Below are positions 22,430 to 34,100 of a stretch of 64,000 bases of DNA, piece by piece (positions within the stretch are counted from its first letter, which is position 1; every line of letters starts with the position of its first letter). The DNA is from Mariannaea sp. PMI_226. Taxonomy: Eukaryota; Ascomycota; Sordariomycetes; Hypocreales; Nectriaceae. Position numbers and translations under genes: made by a program. Location: assembly GCA_024336345.1 (NCBI GenBank), contig JANFOG010000002.1, forward strand, positions 496,001 through 560,000, written 5' to 3'. The notes beneath the pieces were generated by a model, which made no database searches, was not told where the DNA came from, and saw nothing but the letters and a program-made list of their open reading frames with translations.

Positions 22430-24001
22430 ATGACAGCTGCGCCAAGTCGCTCGCCGAGCCCAGGCAGCCGGGGCCTGAGCCATGAAGCCTCCGAGACAAC
22501 GCCACTGCTCCTCTCCCACCCGGACCCGGACACGGAGGCGTCGACGCTCGTTGGCTCAACGACAACCCCGGGGAGGAGCCAGGCCGCATCGGTGAATTCG
22601 GACTCGGCCGAAGGGGCAAGGGTAGCTGTCGCCGACGCGGATGAAGTGCCGCTGCCGAAGCTACAGCTCTTCCTGCTGTGCTACGCGCGCATGACGGAAC
22701 CCATCGCCTTCTTCTGCATTTTCCCCTTCATCGCACAAATGGTCCAGGATAATGGCCACCTACCGGATACAGACGTCGGCTTCTATTCAGGGCTCATAGA
22801 GTCCCTCTTCTCCGCCACGCAGATGCTCGTCCTTGTCAGCTGGGGCCGGCTGGCCGATCGCATTGGGCGCAAACCAGTCCTGCTTTACAGTCTCGCCGGA
22901 ACGGCCATCGGTCCGGCCCTATTTGGCATGTCAACGTCCCTCTGGCAGATGTTTCTCTTCCGTTGCCTGGCCGGTGTCTTCTCGGGCAGCAGTCTCATCA
23001 TCCGCACCATGATCGCTGAGATCAGCACGACCCAGACGCAGGCGCGTGCCTTCAGCTGGTTCGCCTTTTTCGGTAACATGGGTATCTTCGTGGGCCCAAT
23101 TCTGGGAGGCGTCCTCGCCAGTCCGGCGGAGCAGTATCCTGGGCTTTTCGGCAGGGTGCGGTTCTTCAAAGACTACCCATATGCGCTTCCCGGTTTCGTG
23201 ACGGGCGCCATCGCTGCGACCAGTCTCGTCGCTTGTGCCTTATTACTGGATGAGACGCTCAAGAAGAGGAGGAGCCACGAGGATTCAACTGAGGCGGCTC
23301 AACTTGTGGACTTGGAGCCACCTATGACAACGCGGGAGCTCATCAAAGCCCCCGGCGTCGGCGTCGTATTATGGGTGTACGGCCATGTCATGCTCCTTGC
23401 CTTCGCCTTCACTGCGCTGATCCCGGTGGTTCTGTTTACGCCGGTCTCCCTCGGCGGCGCAGGGCTATCGACGCCGCAGATCTCCATCTTCATGGCGATC
23501 CAGGGCGCTAGCCAGTCTGCTTTCATGCTCCTCGTCTTCCCCGCGTTACAGAAGCGGTGGGGTACCAATGGCATCCTGAGGGCTTGCGGCTACGTGTATC
23601 CCTTCTTCTTCATCGCCTATATCGTACTGAACTTGCTACTGCGCAATGGAAGCGATCTTGCAATGGCGGTGTTTTGGGTCCTGGGACCAGCCGCAGCCGT
23701 CTTGGGACCGGGAGTCGCCATGGCCTTCATTGCCACGCAGCTTGCCCTCAACGACGTGTCGCCTAGCCCGAATGTTCTCGGAACGCTGAACGCCATCGCT
23801 CTGACTTTGTCCAGCGGCATCAGGTCCTTAGTTCCAGGAGCGACAACGGCTGTCTACGCTGTTGGAGTACGGGGTCAAATCCTTGGTGGCCATCTCGTGT
23901 GGGTGATTCTAGTCCCAGTCGCCGCTGCCTTGACCCTTGCAACTCAATACTTGCCGGAGAAGCCAGCTGCTAAAGACAACCAAGACGACCAGAGCTCATA
24001 G
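22430..24001 (+). CDS. Major facilitator superfamily transporter (DHA1-like)
   Basis: Single-exon, 523 residues, twelve predicted membrane helices. An N-terminal cytoplasmic region of about 75 residues is rich in Ser, Pro and Thr and carries TTPLLL, a possible dileucine sorting signal. The MFS signature between helices 2 and 3 is clear (GRLADRIGRKP), and helix 5 has GPILGGVLA. It resembles the fungal branch related to yeast YCR023C and plant ZIF-like carriers. The substrate cannot be inferred. The ATG at 22430 is chosen over the in-frame one at 22364 because of its CACCATG context and because the extra 22 residues are unlike the family. Neighbours give no metabolic context. Confidence 0.85.
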   Translation: MTAAPSRSPSPGSRGLSHEASETTPLLLSHPDPDTEASTLVGSTTTPGRSQAASVNSDSAEGARVAVADADEVPLPKLQLFLLCYARMTEPIAFFCIFPFIAQMVQDNGHLPDTDVGFYSGLIESLFSATQMLVLVSWGRLADRIGRKPVLLYSLAGTAIGPALFGMSTSLWQMFLFRCLAGVFSGSSLIIRTMIAEISTTQTQARAFSWFAFFGNMGIFVGPILGGVLASPAEQYPGLFGRVRFFKDYPYALPGFVTGAIAATSLVACALLLDETLKKRRSHEDSTEAAQLVDLEPPMTTRELIKAPGVGVVLWVYGHVMLLAFAFTALIPVVLFTPVSLGGAGLSTPQISIFMAIQGASQSAFMLLVFPALQKRWGTNGILRACGYVYPFFFIAYIVLNLLLRNGSDLAMAVFWVLGPAAAVLGPGVAMAFIATQLALNDVSPSPNVLGTLNAIALTLSSGIRSLVPGATTAVYAVGVRGQILGGHLVWVILVPVAAALTLATQYLPEKPAAKDNQDDQSS

Positions 24002-24536
24002 GGTAAGCTTCTGGGGCTATTTGCTAAGGATTTGCTACGACGAAGCGTATTCTTGGAGCAATAGAGACGACTAGATGGGGAAGGAAAAAGGGTCGTGCCA
24101 ATCCATTGACTTTTGTGATAGGCAGGTAGGTCTAAGTGTTTCCTTGCTTCTAAGAAAACCAGCACATTTTCAAGAATAGAGAAATTCCCTGAAAGTAGAC
24201 AGACATGAAAGAAGGAAGGCAACGTACTTCAATGTACGACGAAGAGGTCTTCATTGAAGGAAACAACATGCTTGCGGCATAAAGATCACAACAATACCAT
24301 TGTGTAAACTGCCGTGAATGAGCAACTGGACATATTATTTTCATGATTTTTACTCAATATTAAACAGAAGATTCTGGAAATCGATTTTTTTATTTACTTA
24401 TTCAATCTTCATTTATGATATCCCCATGAATAGAAAAGTCGAATGATGCCTTGAACGAGTGCTTCAGCTTCTTGATACTAATTACAGACCCAGGGTCCCA
24501 CAGCAACGACTTGTTCAACAAGCGTCACAGATAGAA
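24002..24536. other. Intergenic between MFS gene and tRNA
   Basis: 3' flank of the transporter gene, becoming A/T-rich towards the tRNA. No coding signal seen. Confidence 0.6.
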
Positions 24537-24608
24537 GCCCCGTTGGCTCAGTGGTAAAGCGTATCACTAGTAATGATAAGATCACTGGTTCGATTCCAGT
24601 ACGGGGCA
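24537..24608 (+). tRNA. tRNA-Thr(AGU)
   Basis: A 72 nt intronless cloverleaf. The acceptor stem GCCCCGT pairs with ACGGGGC, with discriminator A. The D arm is GGCTCAGTGGTAAAGC. The anticodon stem TATCA/TGATA encloses loop CTAGTAA, giving anticodon AGT. The T arm is ACTGG-TTCGATT-CCAGT. The box A and box B promoter sequences are intact. Confidence 0.95.
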
Positions 24609-24630
24609 GTGGTAATACGAACACAATATC

Positions 24631-24636
24631 TTTTTT
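24631..24636 (+). terminator. Pol III T6 terminator of tRNA-Thr
   Basis: First run of T after the tRNA, 22 nt downstream of its 3' end. Confidence 0.6.
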
Positions 24637-25684
24637 GCATGTAGGCCACGAATATTGTTGTGGAGTTTTTGCTACCCATCACGATCAATCAATCGTATTA
24701 TTACATACACTCACTACTCATTGTTTTTTTTTGGGTTTGTGTGGAAAATAAAATGCAGTAGAGTAAGTAGGACGATTTTGATGCCTTGGTTTCCTTTTTC
24801 CTTTTTCTTCTTCTTCACTCTCTTCTCCTCCTAGGCTGTAGTAGTGAAAAAAGGAGAAAAAACTATATAGAAAGAATAAAAAAGAATGATTTTGGTCTCT
24901 CTATATAAGATGTCAAAAGTTCAATTGGGTACCCAAAGAGAAGAGAGATGAAAGACGGGCACTGGTCTTGGTTGGCGTCTTTGAACTTCTTGAGGACGGC
25001 AGCCCACTAGTACAGTAGACCACACCCCCACGACGCTTTCACTCACCGAGAGCCAAATCAAGCAAAAGAAGAAAGCTCCTAAGAATGAAATAATGCACGA
25101 GGGCCATGCAAAGCACTCCTCCATCCAATCCCATTCCTAGGCTATACATGCACGACACAGTGGTAAACGCAACATCAAGGCGTCACTTGTTCTTCCGGGC
25201 TTATGTTTTTGTTATCAGATGGGACCACCGAAAGGGGGAAAAAAAAATATAGACTAATCAATCGCGTGTGGGGTGAAAAGCTACTGTCATGCCCCAGATA
25301 TGATTGGCTGAGCTAGGTCTTTGCTAGGCCGGGGCGATCTTTGACCATGTGCAGTAGTTGCGCTGATTGCTCGACGGTGCTGAGTTTAGGTATAATAGAG
25401 ACGTTTTATTATGATAGGAAAAACTAGGTTATAAATATTGGCTCGCCAGTTTATCTTCTCACTTCTACATTGTTGTTTTCTCTGTCTCGTTCGCATGTCG
25501 AGGAATATCCGAGTTTATTCTTGGCTCAAATAAGAGGGCGCACACATCCAACTATCCCCCCGTGGTACTTGGATTCACCCCAGTTACCAAACACTACATT
25601 CCCTTTGGCACGATTCAAAACTGCAACAAACTTGCTACGTCTATTGCCTGTCTTGTATATCTCTGGATAACTTTAGATACTAGA
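24637..25684. other. Promoter region of ACR3 gene
   Basis: No gene supported. A TATA-like TTATAAATA lies at 25429-25437, about 250 nt before the ACR3 start codon. I did not find a perfect Yap8-type TGATTAATAATCA palindrome. Confidence 0.5.
25429..25437 (+). promoter_or_regulatory. Possible TATA box of ACR3
   Basis: TTATAAATA upstream of a CT-rich start-site-like stretch (25455-25490) and the ACR3 start codon. Position is plausible; untested. Confidence 0.4.
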
Positions 25685-27066
25685 ATGAGCGCCGTCGTGG
25701 AATCACCCGGAGGGAAACTGCCAGCCTCAGAGGTCCAGCCCTCTGGCCAGATTGGCCAAGATGTTGAGCGCAATGCAGTGCAAGCACAAGAAAATGAGAA
25801 GCAGGAGAACGTATCCGCTTTCAAATCTCTTGGCCTGCTCGACCGGTTTCTCGCCGTCTGGATCTTCATCGCCATGGCCGTTGGCATCATACTCGGAAAC
25901 TTTGTTCCCTCTATCGAAGACGCTCTCAACAAGGGAAGATTTGTTGGCGTTTCAGTTCCTATAGGCATGTTCCTACCCCTATATCCATCACTCCTGGGCG
26001 AATACGTGGGCAATTCGTGATCGTTTGCTAACCCATCACCACCTTAGCTGTCGGATTACTCGTCATGATGTACCCCATCCTCTGCAAGGTCCGATACGAA
26101 TGCCTTCCCGAAATCTTCTCACGTGCCGACTTCTGGAAACAAATTCTCTTTAGTTTTGTTATCAACTGGATTATTGCGCCGTTTACGATGGTCAGTTTGA
26201 AGGACGCGCACAGATTGATGATTTTATAAGTTTTTTCTAATACATATTCCAGCTTGCCTTAGCATGGGCGTTCCTCCCAGACGAACCAGGATTGAGGGTC
26301 GGCCTCATCCTAGTCGGTTTGGCAAGGTGTATCGCTATGGTATGTATTTTTGTTGCCCTCCCTTCTCTTCTATGAACTTGACTAACTTGGGATTATTTTG
26401 CTGCAGGTCTTGATATGGAACGGTCTTGCTGGCGGTGATTCCGAGTACTGCGCGATTCTTGTCGCTGTCAACTCGATCCTGCAAATGGCCCTGTACGCGC
26501 CCATGGCAATCTTCTTCATTCGTATTATCAGCAGGGATCCGGGCGACACCGACATTCCATACACAGTGGTTGCTCGAAGCGTTGCCGTCTTCCTCGGCAT
26601 ACCCTTGGGAGCTGCCGTCATTACCCGATTCTCGCTTCGCAGATTGTTGGGTGAGATTTGGTATGAGCGCATCTTCATCAAGGTCGTGTCTCCATGGTCC
26701 CTCATCGGCTTGCTGTATACCATATTGGTTCTCTTCGCTTCCCAGGGCCACCAGGTCGTACACCAAGTCGTATCTGTTATACGCGTCGCAGCTCCCCTCA
26801 TTGTGTACTTCATCATCATTTTCTTCACTACCCTTCTTGTGGCGCGGTATGCCGGTTTCGGATATCGTCTTTCGACGACGCAAAGTTTCACAGCTGCGAG
26901 CAACAATTTTGAGCTAGCGATTGCCGTTGCGATTGCTGCATTTGGGCCTGACAGTGACCAGGCTTTGGCATCTACCGTGGGACCATTGATCGAGGTACCG
27001 GTATTGCTCGCTCTGGTCTATCTTCTGCGTAAACTTTCAGGAAGATGGGGATGGTATTTGAAATGA
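25685..27066 (+). CDS. ACR3: Arsenite efflux transporter ACR3
   Basis: Predicted 389-residue ACR3 (BART superfamily) carrier that exports arsenite, and in some members antimonite, across the plasma membrane; yeast Acr3 is 404 residues. Exons 25685-25964, 26048-26190, 26253-26339 and 26407-27066. About ten membrane helices. Diagnostic blocks: FVGVSVPIAVGLLVMMYP, VNWIIAPF, LALAWAFLPDEPGLRVG, and GLARCIAM carrying the essential Cys (167), then VLIWNGLAGGD, and NNFELA with the conserved Glu (339). The first intron appears to be GC-AG (donor GCATGT at 25965), because only that boundary restores VPIAVGLL. The gene is tail-to-tail with a bZIP gene about 100 nt away. Confidence 0.93.
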
Positions 27067-27166
27067 ATACACAGTTGTTATGGCGTTTGCCCGAGGTGGT
27101 TGACCTTGGAGCAAAGGTGTGCTGCGATAGGGGTCCTAAGCCTGGGAGCAAACCTCTTATCCTGAT

Positions 27167-28582
27167 TCAATCCATGAGCTGAAGCAGATCTGCATTGCGA
27201 ACCATGCAGTCTCTATTTTCCGAGCAGCCAAGTGCGGCAAGGGCGGCAGATTCATCGGAATCACCACGAAGCTGAGCAAGAATGTTAGCCGCTTCGACGC
27301 AATGAGTCTCATCGAATCGTTGATCCCCTAGGTGGTGTTGGATTTTCGGCACTGGTTGACATTTTGCATCCTGCTCGTTCTTGCTTTGGGCATTGGAGTC
27401 GCATCCCAGTTTCGGCTTCAAATTAGATCGAGCGCAACAGCCATCAGTCGGAGCTTGCTGTGGCTTGGTCTGAGCCATATCGGGTGGGTGGCCTACAAAC
27501 ATTGGCAACTGAATTCCGTTGCTTCCCCTACCACCCTCGCCCTGGCAGTTTTGTCGCTGTATTGCTGACACGTCTGGTTGTAGAGGTGGCAGCGGCCGAT
27601 CAGTTACCAAGCCATTGTTAACCCGGGGAATAGGAACGACTGGAGAGCAAGATTTCGCCTGTATAGGCTGGAGAACTGGCATGGCTGCATGCGTGGCGAG
27701 GGACGGACCACTGCAAGAAGCGGCTCTGATAGGGGGAAGAGGGGTGGAGGTGGCGGGCGAGCTTGACGCCGGGGCTAGCCGTGTTGATGAGAGGACCGAA
27801 GACGATGCCGACAATGCGGGAGATGGCATTTCATCAAATACATCGAGACGACGCTCATTCTGCATCTCCCCGACTGACTTTCGTCTCAATTCCCGATCGC
27901 CAGCGAGATCTTTACTCGATGGAGGCAAGGCAGACCGAGTCTCCACGGGCAGCTTCGCTCTGGCGGTCTGGAGATGGGCCTCGACATCTTCAGTCGGTAC
28001 GCCTCTCGCGGCAAGGAGGTTCCTCAAGGCGACATTCTCAGCGTTGACGACGCGGGCGACCCGCTGCATCTCAAGGGTGGCCTGGCCATCACGGCGTTCG
28101 TAGTCGCGCACCCGACGTTGCAGCTCCACGAGCAGTTCTCGGTGGCGGGCGCGAGAACGACGCTGGTTCTCGCGGTTCAGGGCCAGGGACTCTGGCGTTC
28201 TGTTCTATATTGGTTGGAGAAGAGGGTGAGAGTTAGCTGTGGGGTTTCATTTGATGCGTATTCCAATGCCATAAACAACGTAAAGTATAAGAAGTAGGAA
28301 GGTATATAGAATACAGATAAATAAAGTGCTGACAATGCCATTGAGGAAAATATGAAAGAACAATTAAACCACGTGTGTCTGTCAGGTAGACCACGATGAT
28401 GCACAGCTTTGACTTGGGGCAGGCGATGACGTGCATCATCATGTTGTCATAGGACGGACTGCCTCTCTACCTGGCGACTTGCCAGCCTACCAGCCCACCA
28501 GTGTTACCTCGGTAGGTAAACTAAGTAAGGTAGGTAGGTAGGTAATTGACTAAGACAAAATAGAGCTTACCTTTCGGGGCAT
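27167..28582 (-). CDS. bZIP transcription factor next to ACR3
   Basis: Predicted 349-residue bZIP protein. Exon 1 (28582-28571) encodes only MPRK. After a 366 nt intron, exon 2 (28204-27167) continues NRTPESLALNRENQRRSRAR, a basic region of the N-x7-R type (NRENQRRSR), followed by a short leucine-zipper-like helix. An in-frame TAG sits exactly at the acceptor, so exon 2 cannot be read without splicing, which supports this structure. The middle is Ser/Pro-rich and probably disordered. The C-terminus has several Cys (CVEAAN, LGCSEN, DCMV) that could sense thiol-reactive stress. By position it resembles the yeast YAP8-ACR3 arrangement, but orientation and domain sequence differ, so regulation of ACR3 is inference. 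Confidence 0.82.
28529..28544. repeat. (GGTA)4 tract in bZIP first intron
   Basis: Four tandem GGTA units inside the long first intron of the bZIP gene. Similar GGTAGGTA/TACCTACC clusters occur at about 45890-45910 and 58650-58680. Confidence 0.8.
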
Positions 28583-29939
28583 CAATAAAAATAATGGGAT
28601 TGTAGGGATTAATTAATGTGTCTTGCGCAAGACGACGGCAGAAGTGGTACTGGGCTGAGTTTCATTGGAGGTGAAGAATGAAGTAAAAGTAAAGGAAAGA
28701 AAAGAAAAAAAAAAGACGAAGAAAATAGTTGTTGAAACTTCCTGGCCTTCTTTCTCTTCCCCCCACACTTTTTCTGCCTTTTATTGTATTTTTTGCACCC
28801 CCTCTGGCATGACAGGACAAGGAAAAGGGTTGGTGGTGGTGGTAGGGGGGGGAGGAGATTAAAAACGGTGCGAAGAGAGGAGAGAAAAGAGGAAACTGAA
28901 AGTTGATAGCTGATAGCTGAGAGTTAAGGAGGGGAAAAAAGCCACAGCGGAGTTTGAGCCGGGGGCGAGAGCGACAAGCGAAGGTCAGTGACCAGGGAAA
29001 AAGAAGAGTAAAAGGAAATACGCCTCAACCATCAAAAGGTAATGCCATCCTCCTTTTGTCTTTCCAAGATTTCAAACTTCCATGGGGGGTTTGTCCTTCG
29101 ACCATGACCATGGATGGGGTGAGAACGAATTTCACTGCTCAGCTTTTCGATCCGTCTTGCTTCTGGTTGGCCATGGACGACACACACAGCCTGCTATGCG
29201 TATGCCAGGCCACGCATGCTCTGCTGATGAAGCCAATTGGCCAAACTCGGGGGTGAGCCCAGAGTTAACTTGTCGCATTACCCTCCAGTGCCGCGCCTTG
29301 CCTTGTCTTGCTTTGCCCTGCCCTGTCTGGGGCCTTACCTGACCTCATCATCTTACCTTGCCTTACCTTACCCTTCCTCCAGAACTATGCACACATCTCA
29401 ATCTATAGGAACCTACAGTGCCGCCCAGTACTCTCTCTACTGTTCGTGGAGGAGATATCCCACTGATCTTCCAGCTGCTGAGCTGCAGTCTACCCACCTC
29501 GCATAGCCACCCAAAAACAAAAAAAACCATTTGAGTAGCTATACAGATTAGTAGTTAAGCGGAAGAGCCATCCAATACAGACGAACTTGCCGATTCACAC
29601 ATCCTCCGCGGAAGGATTCGGCACCTTGCCGATCCATTTTCTCCAAGGTAGCGAATAGAAAACGATCCATTTCCCCCAAAGACCGGCACTTGGTGCGCAA
29701 CTTATTCTGATTAAGTAATCTCAAACCTCCCCCTCCACATCTTTCCGCCTTTCCATAACTCCAATCATTCCCGCTGCAAACAACTGCCCTCTGTAAAGCT
29801 TCAAATTCAGCAGCTCAGCTTTTTCGACTTCAGCACGCCTGCTTTAACCCTCCATCCAGCCTCAATTGGCGGTCTAGATTTCTCCTGCTTCATCTTTCTC
29901 TTCCCTCAACCCCTCTCCTCCCCTCCCCTCTCCTCAATC
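28583..29939. other. Shared upstream region of bZIP and BOL3
   Basis: Divergent promoter region. Contains purine-rich tracts (28680-28720, 28850-28960), CCTTG/CCTTAC-type short repeats at about 29290-29385, and a CT-rich leader directly before the BOL3 start. No gene supported. Confidence 0.55.
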
Positions 29940-30437
29940 ATGATCTGCTCAGCCTGCCGCCTTGCGGCCCGTACCTCAACCATCCGGGGCGTCGCCACGT
30001 CTCGAGCTTCCTCCGTTTCTGCTGCTGCTTCTGCTGCCGCCGCCACTGCTTCCTCCCGCGCTGCGCCCGCTCTCCTCCATCGCTCCAGCCTCGCGCCCTT
30101 GCCATCGCGCCACCTCAACCAGCCCCAGCGCTACTTCTCAGTCTCCCGTGCGCTCAGCTCCTCCCCCTCCGCCGCCGATCAGGAGCTACCCAGCATGACT
30201 GAGGCCGAGTCTGCCATTGCCGACATCCTGGTTGAGAAGCTCTCCCCCTCGCAATTGCTCGTGCAGGACGTGTCCGGCGGCTGCGGAAGCATGTACGCCA
30301 TCGACATCACCTCCGAGGCCTTCCGTGGAAAGACGATTCTGAAGCAGCAGCGCATGGTCAATGCTGCGCTGGGAGATTTGGTCAAGGCCTGGCACGGAGT
30401 GCAGATTCGCACCAAGGTGCCCCAAGAGAGCTCTTGA
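29940..30437 (+). CDS. BOL3: Mitochondrial BolA-like protein, Bol3 type
   Basis: Single exon, 165 residues. Residues about 1-75 form a mitochondrial presequence rich in Arg, Ala and Ser with almost no acidic residues (including RYFSVSRALSSS). The BolA domain follows: TEAESAIADILVEKLSP, then the loop VSGGCGSMYAIDI with the Cys typical of the BolA3 group, FRGKTILKQQRMVNAALGDLVKAWHGVQI with the conserved C-terminal His, and a terminal IRTKVPQ. Bol3 acts with Grx5 and Nfu1 late in mitochondrial iron-sulfur cluster delivery, notably to lipoate synthase and succinate dehydrogenase. The start lies after a CT-rich leader. Confidence 0.93.
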   Translation: MICSACRLAARTSTIRGVATSRASSVSAAASAAAATASSRAAPALLHRSSLAPLPSRHLNQPQRYFSVSRALSSSPSAADQELPSMTEAESAIADILVEKLSPSQLLVQDVSGGCGSMYAIDITSEAFRGKTILKQQRMVNAALGDLVKAWHGVQIRTKVPQESS

Positions 30438-31152
30438 GCTGGAGTTGCGGCTACGAAGAAGGGTACCCTTATAATGTTACCTGGTTGAGTTGTTGCGAAC
30501 ACCAGTGGTACTTTGTACAGTACTTTTTTTTTTCTTTTTTTTTTTTTACAATGCATAGAGGGAAGTGAGGCATGTGTACGATTACGACTACAATGAAGCA
30601 AACAGCCAGCTGTGGGGGACGGTGGCAGCATTTTGGCGAGGTATGATAAGTGAAATGACAAAGAATTATGCAGACGAACCAAAACGGGCTGGTTCGATTA
30701 AAGACTTGGTTCTGAAGATGCGAGACGGAAAGCCAGATCTCTGTATCTATATATTTGGGTATATATTATACATACTATGAAAGTTCGCTCAACTGAATCA
30801 ACTCATCTCTACGGTATTGCTCCTTCAACATCTCAAAACTTCAGTTTGGCATGGAAATAAAGAGTTTCATATATAGGGACATCACTTCAAGATAGGTGAG
30901 TCATGACGATGTAAACGTAAAACAATGAATATTGGATGGTAATCTAATAAACTATCAATTCCTTGACGCCTCAAACTTATACAATCATTATCCGCCCATG
31001 GATTCTACTCCATCATGACTCTAATAGCTTCTTAACATGTCCACGTAATCTCCAACCACTTATACCGGTTCTAAGAAAACAATTGTATGAAAGTTCAAGT
31101 CTTCCCCCCCCCCCCCTGTTGTATACTCTCTATATCTCTCTCCTTCTTTTCT
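30438..31152. other. 3' flanks of BOL3 and ACC1
   Basis: Convergent 3' regions, A/T-rich, with T tracts at about 30521-30547 and a C13 run at 31104-31116. No coding signal. Confidence 0.6.
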
Positions 31153-34100
31153 TTACTGCTGGAGGTACTTGAGAATCTGCTCCCGCTCCTCAACGGGCAT
31201 GACCCTCAAGACCTCACGCACACCAGTCCAACCAGCCTTGGCATGACCACGGACAACGTTGGCAACCTCAGCGGCGAGGACCTCAGACTTCAACGCCTCG
31301 ACCTTCTCTCCAATGCTCTTGCGCTCAGTCTCGTACCACTCAGTCACCTCGCGGTCGTTGTTCTCCCAATCGACGATGCCAGACCAGCTGCGGAGGAGAT
31401 GCAAGTACTTCTCGCGAGTCTCAACAGTCTTGGCGGTAGTCTGGGCCTGAGACGAGTTGAGAATGCTGGAAGTCATGCGGCGCAGGATGTACTCCTCGTT
31501 GAGACGGCGACGCAGACGCCAGTAGAAGTAACGGCGGGAGTTGGTCCACTCAAGCTGATCACGGATGACTCCCTTGGCCTTCATGCGGCCAGATCGATCG
31601 TGGAGATCAGCGAACTGAACAGCAATCTGGGCATACACAGGCAGCAGCTGCTTCTCTCGGACAGTCATCTTCTTCTTGATCTCTTCCGTCTCCTCTTGTG
31701 ACAGGCTGAGGTCCTCAAGCTGCTTCTTAAGGCTGGCATAGGTAGGATCCATGCGAGCCATGGTAGCAATCTGCTTCTCCTTGCGGTACTTGAGACCAAC
31801 GATACCTTCGGGCTCCAGGACACCGCCACGGGCCTCCATATCCGCATACATTTCCATCGCCACAGGGTTGATGGTAGGATCGACTACGACCCAAGATCCA
31901 CCACGGAGCTCACCATGGGGAGGGATGTAGACGAAAATGGGCTGCTCAAACTTGACGAGGGCGTCGACAATGAAAGAGCCATACTTGAGGACCTCGTTGT
32001 ACATGTCACGCTGGCCACCAGAGAAACCACGCCAGTTGGCAAGGATCATCAAAGGCAGCTGCTCACCATTGTTGAAGTCGTTAATCGCCTGAGCAGTCTT
32101 GAAAGCAGAGTTGGGGTACCACACTCCACCAGCCTCGTTGCTGACTTGCTCGATAGAGTCAGGGTTAGCAGGGTCAGCGGGGGTGATGTTCTCAACCGAG
32201 CGAGTCTCAACAGCGATAACACCCATGGGAATACCGCCGAGACGAGCACGACCGACAACAACAGTCTTAGCCCAGCCACCGAGGGTCTCGACGAAAGAGT
32301 TCTTGTCGAACAGGCCAGACTCGAATCCATCGTCGGTCTCGCGACCGGCAATCATCCATCGAACATCATAAGGCTGCTTCTGGGGAGGGTTATAGACAAC
32401 GTCACGGTCCCAATCATCAACGCTGGGGCTGACGGGGACAGGGCTGTTGCGCTTCTCGGGAACGAACGACATCCACTCGACTATCTTGGAGACACCGGCG
32501 AAGTCGTCGTTGGCAGTCATATGTGAGACACCGTTGCGGTACATGATCTGAGTGCCACCCAACTGCAAGTTGGAGGTGTAGACCTCACGACCAAGCAGGT
32601 TGTTCAGGGCCGGAGCACCAGTAAGGATGATGGGCTGGCCCTCAATCTGGACAGCTCGCTGGCCAAGACGGACAAGGTAAGCACCAATACCTGAAAAGCG
32701 TTAGACACATCAAAAATTCACGTTTATAATTAGGAGGAAACAAAGACTTACCAACTGATCGGCAGGTGACCAAGGTGATGGTGAAGATGTCGTTGTAGGC
32801 TCTGCTAGTGGCACCGGCAATGAGACCAGATCCTCTCAAGCATTCAACACCAAGGCCTTCCTCCTTTCCGATAATGCTAGTGATCTTATGGCGCTTCTCG
32901 CCGTCTTCCGAAACTTCTTCGGTGATGACATCCTTCTCAAAGCGCTGCTTGGTCTCATCATCGAGATAAAGGTAGCGGAAACCACCAGTCTGCTTCTCGG
33001 CGTCATTCCAAGCGACCTTGAAGTGGCCCATGAGCTCATCAGCAAGACCCAGACGAGCACCAGAGTTGGCCGACAGGTAAATACGGGGGATACCCAACTT
33101 GCGGGCCAGCTCCGTGCACTTGTGGAAGAAGTCATCTTCCTTGGGACCGAAGGATCCAATCTTGTACGTAATATCATTGGCAACAACGATAAAACGACGA
33201 CCATTGGGGTATTCGGGAGTGCGGGCTCGGAAAATCCAACCAACCATACCGCGGGTGTTGGTGCCAGGCTCACGGTTCACCTCATCAAGGTTGTCCTTGT
33301 CATCAAGGACGAGCTCAGTGTAGGTGATGCAATCGCCGACCTTAGGCTGCTGGGAGGCGAGAGAAGGCTGTTCCTTGACGGCCTTGGACCAAGAGTTCTG
33401 AATAGCTTGGCGGAACAGCTCGGGGAAATCATAGACGTACTGAGTTCCCATGAGATGGGCCTTGTAACGCTTGGGCTGGAGCCAGTTCTTGGTGGCGTAA
33501 GGGGTAGAGACGGGCATCAAGTGCCAGGGGCCCTTCTCCTTGGTGCCTCCAATGCTGTGGAAAACCCACTCACCCTTCTCAGACTTGCGTTCGGCATACA
33601 TATCAACGTCAACAACGTAACCAGACGTGTTGGTAATGACGACACGCAGAGGGTAGGGGGTACCAGTCTGAGGGTCCGTGCAGATGATGCGGATTTCACC
33701 CTGAGCAACACGAAGTCGCCAAGCGCGGAGGCCGAATCTGTCCAAGAAGCCCTGAAGACTCTCCTCAACCTCGCGAGGCTGGAGCTGGAACACAGGAGTG
33801 AAGTTGATGAAGATGTGGTTCAGATCGGAGTTGTTGTTGCCGATAATCTCAAGAGCATCGAAGATGTCGTTGATGACACGATCAGCTTCGGAAATCAAGT
33901 ACTCAGCCGTGGGGATCTCATCACGGAGACGGCCAGGTCGGATGACGGCACGAGTAAAGTATCGCTTGTCAGTGTCCACAGTCTTGCCAATACCCTCGTA
34001 CACATGGATATTCTTGTTCTCGGTGAAAACAGGCTTGATGTGGAACTTGGCCAGACGAGCAAGCTCAAGCTGGAAAGCAAGAGCAGGCTCACTGTGTCGG

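Noticed and set aside
26335..26883. 182-codon frame antisense to ACR3
   Set aside because: Crosses ACR3 exon 4 on the opposite strand and lacks any motif.
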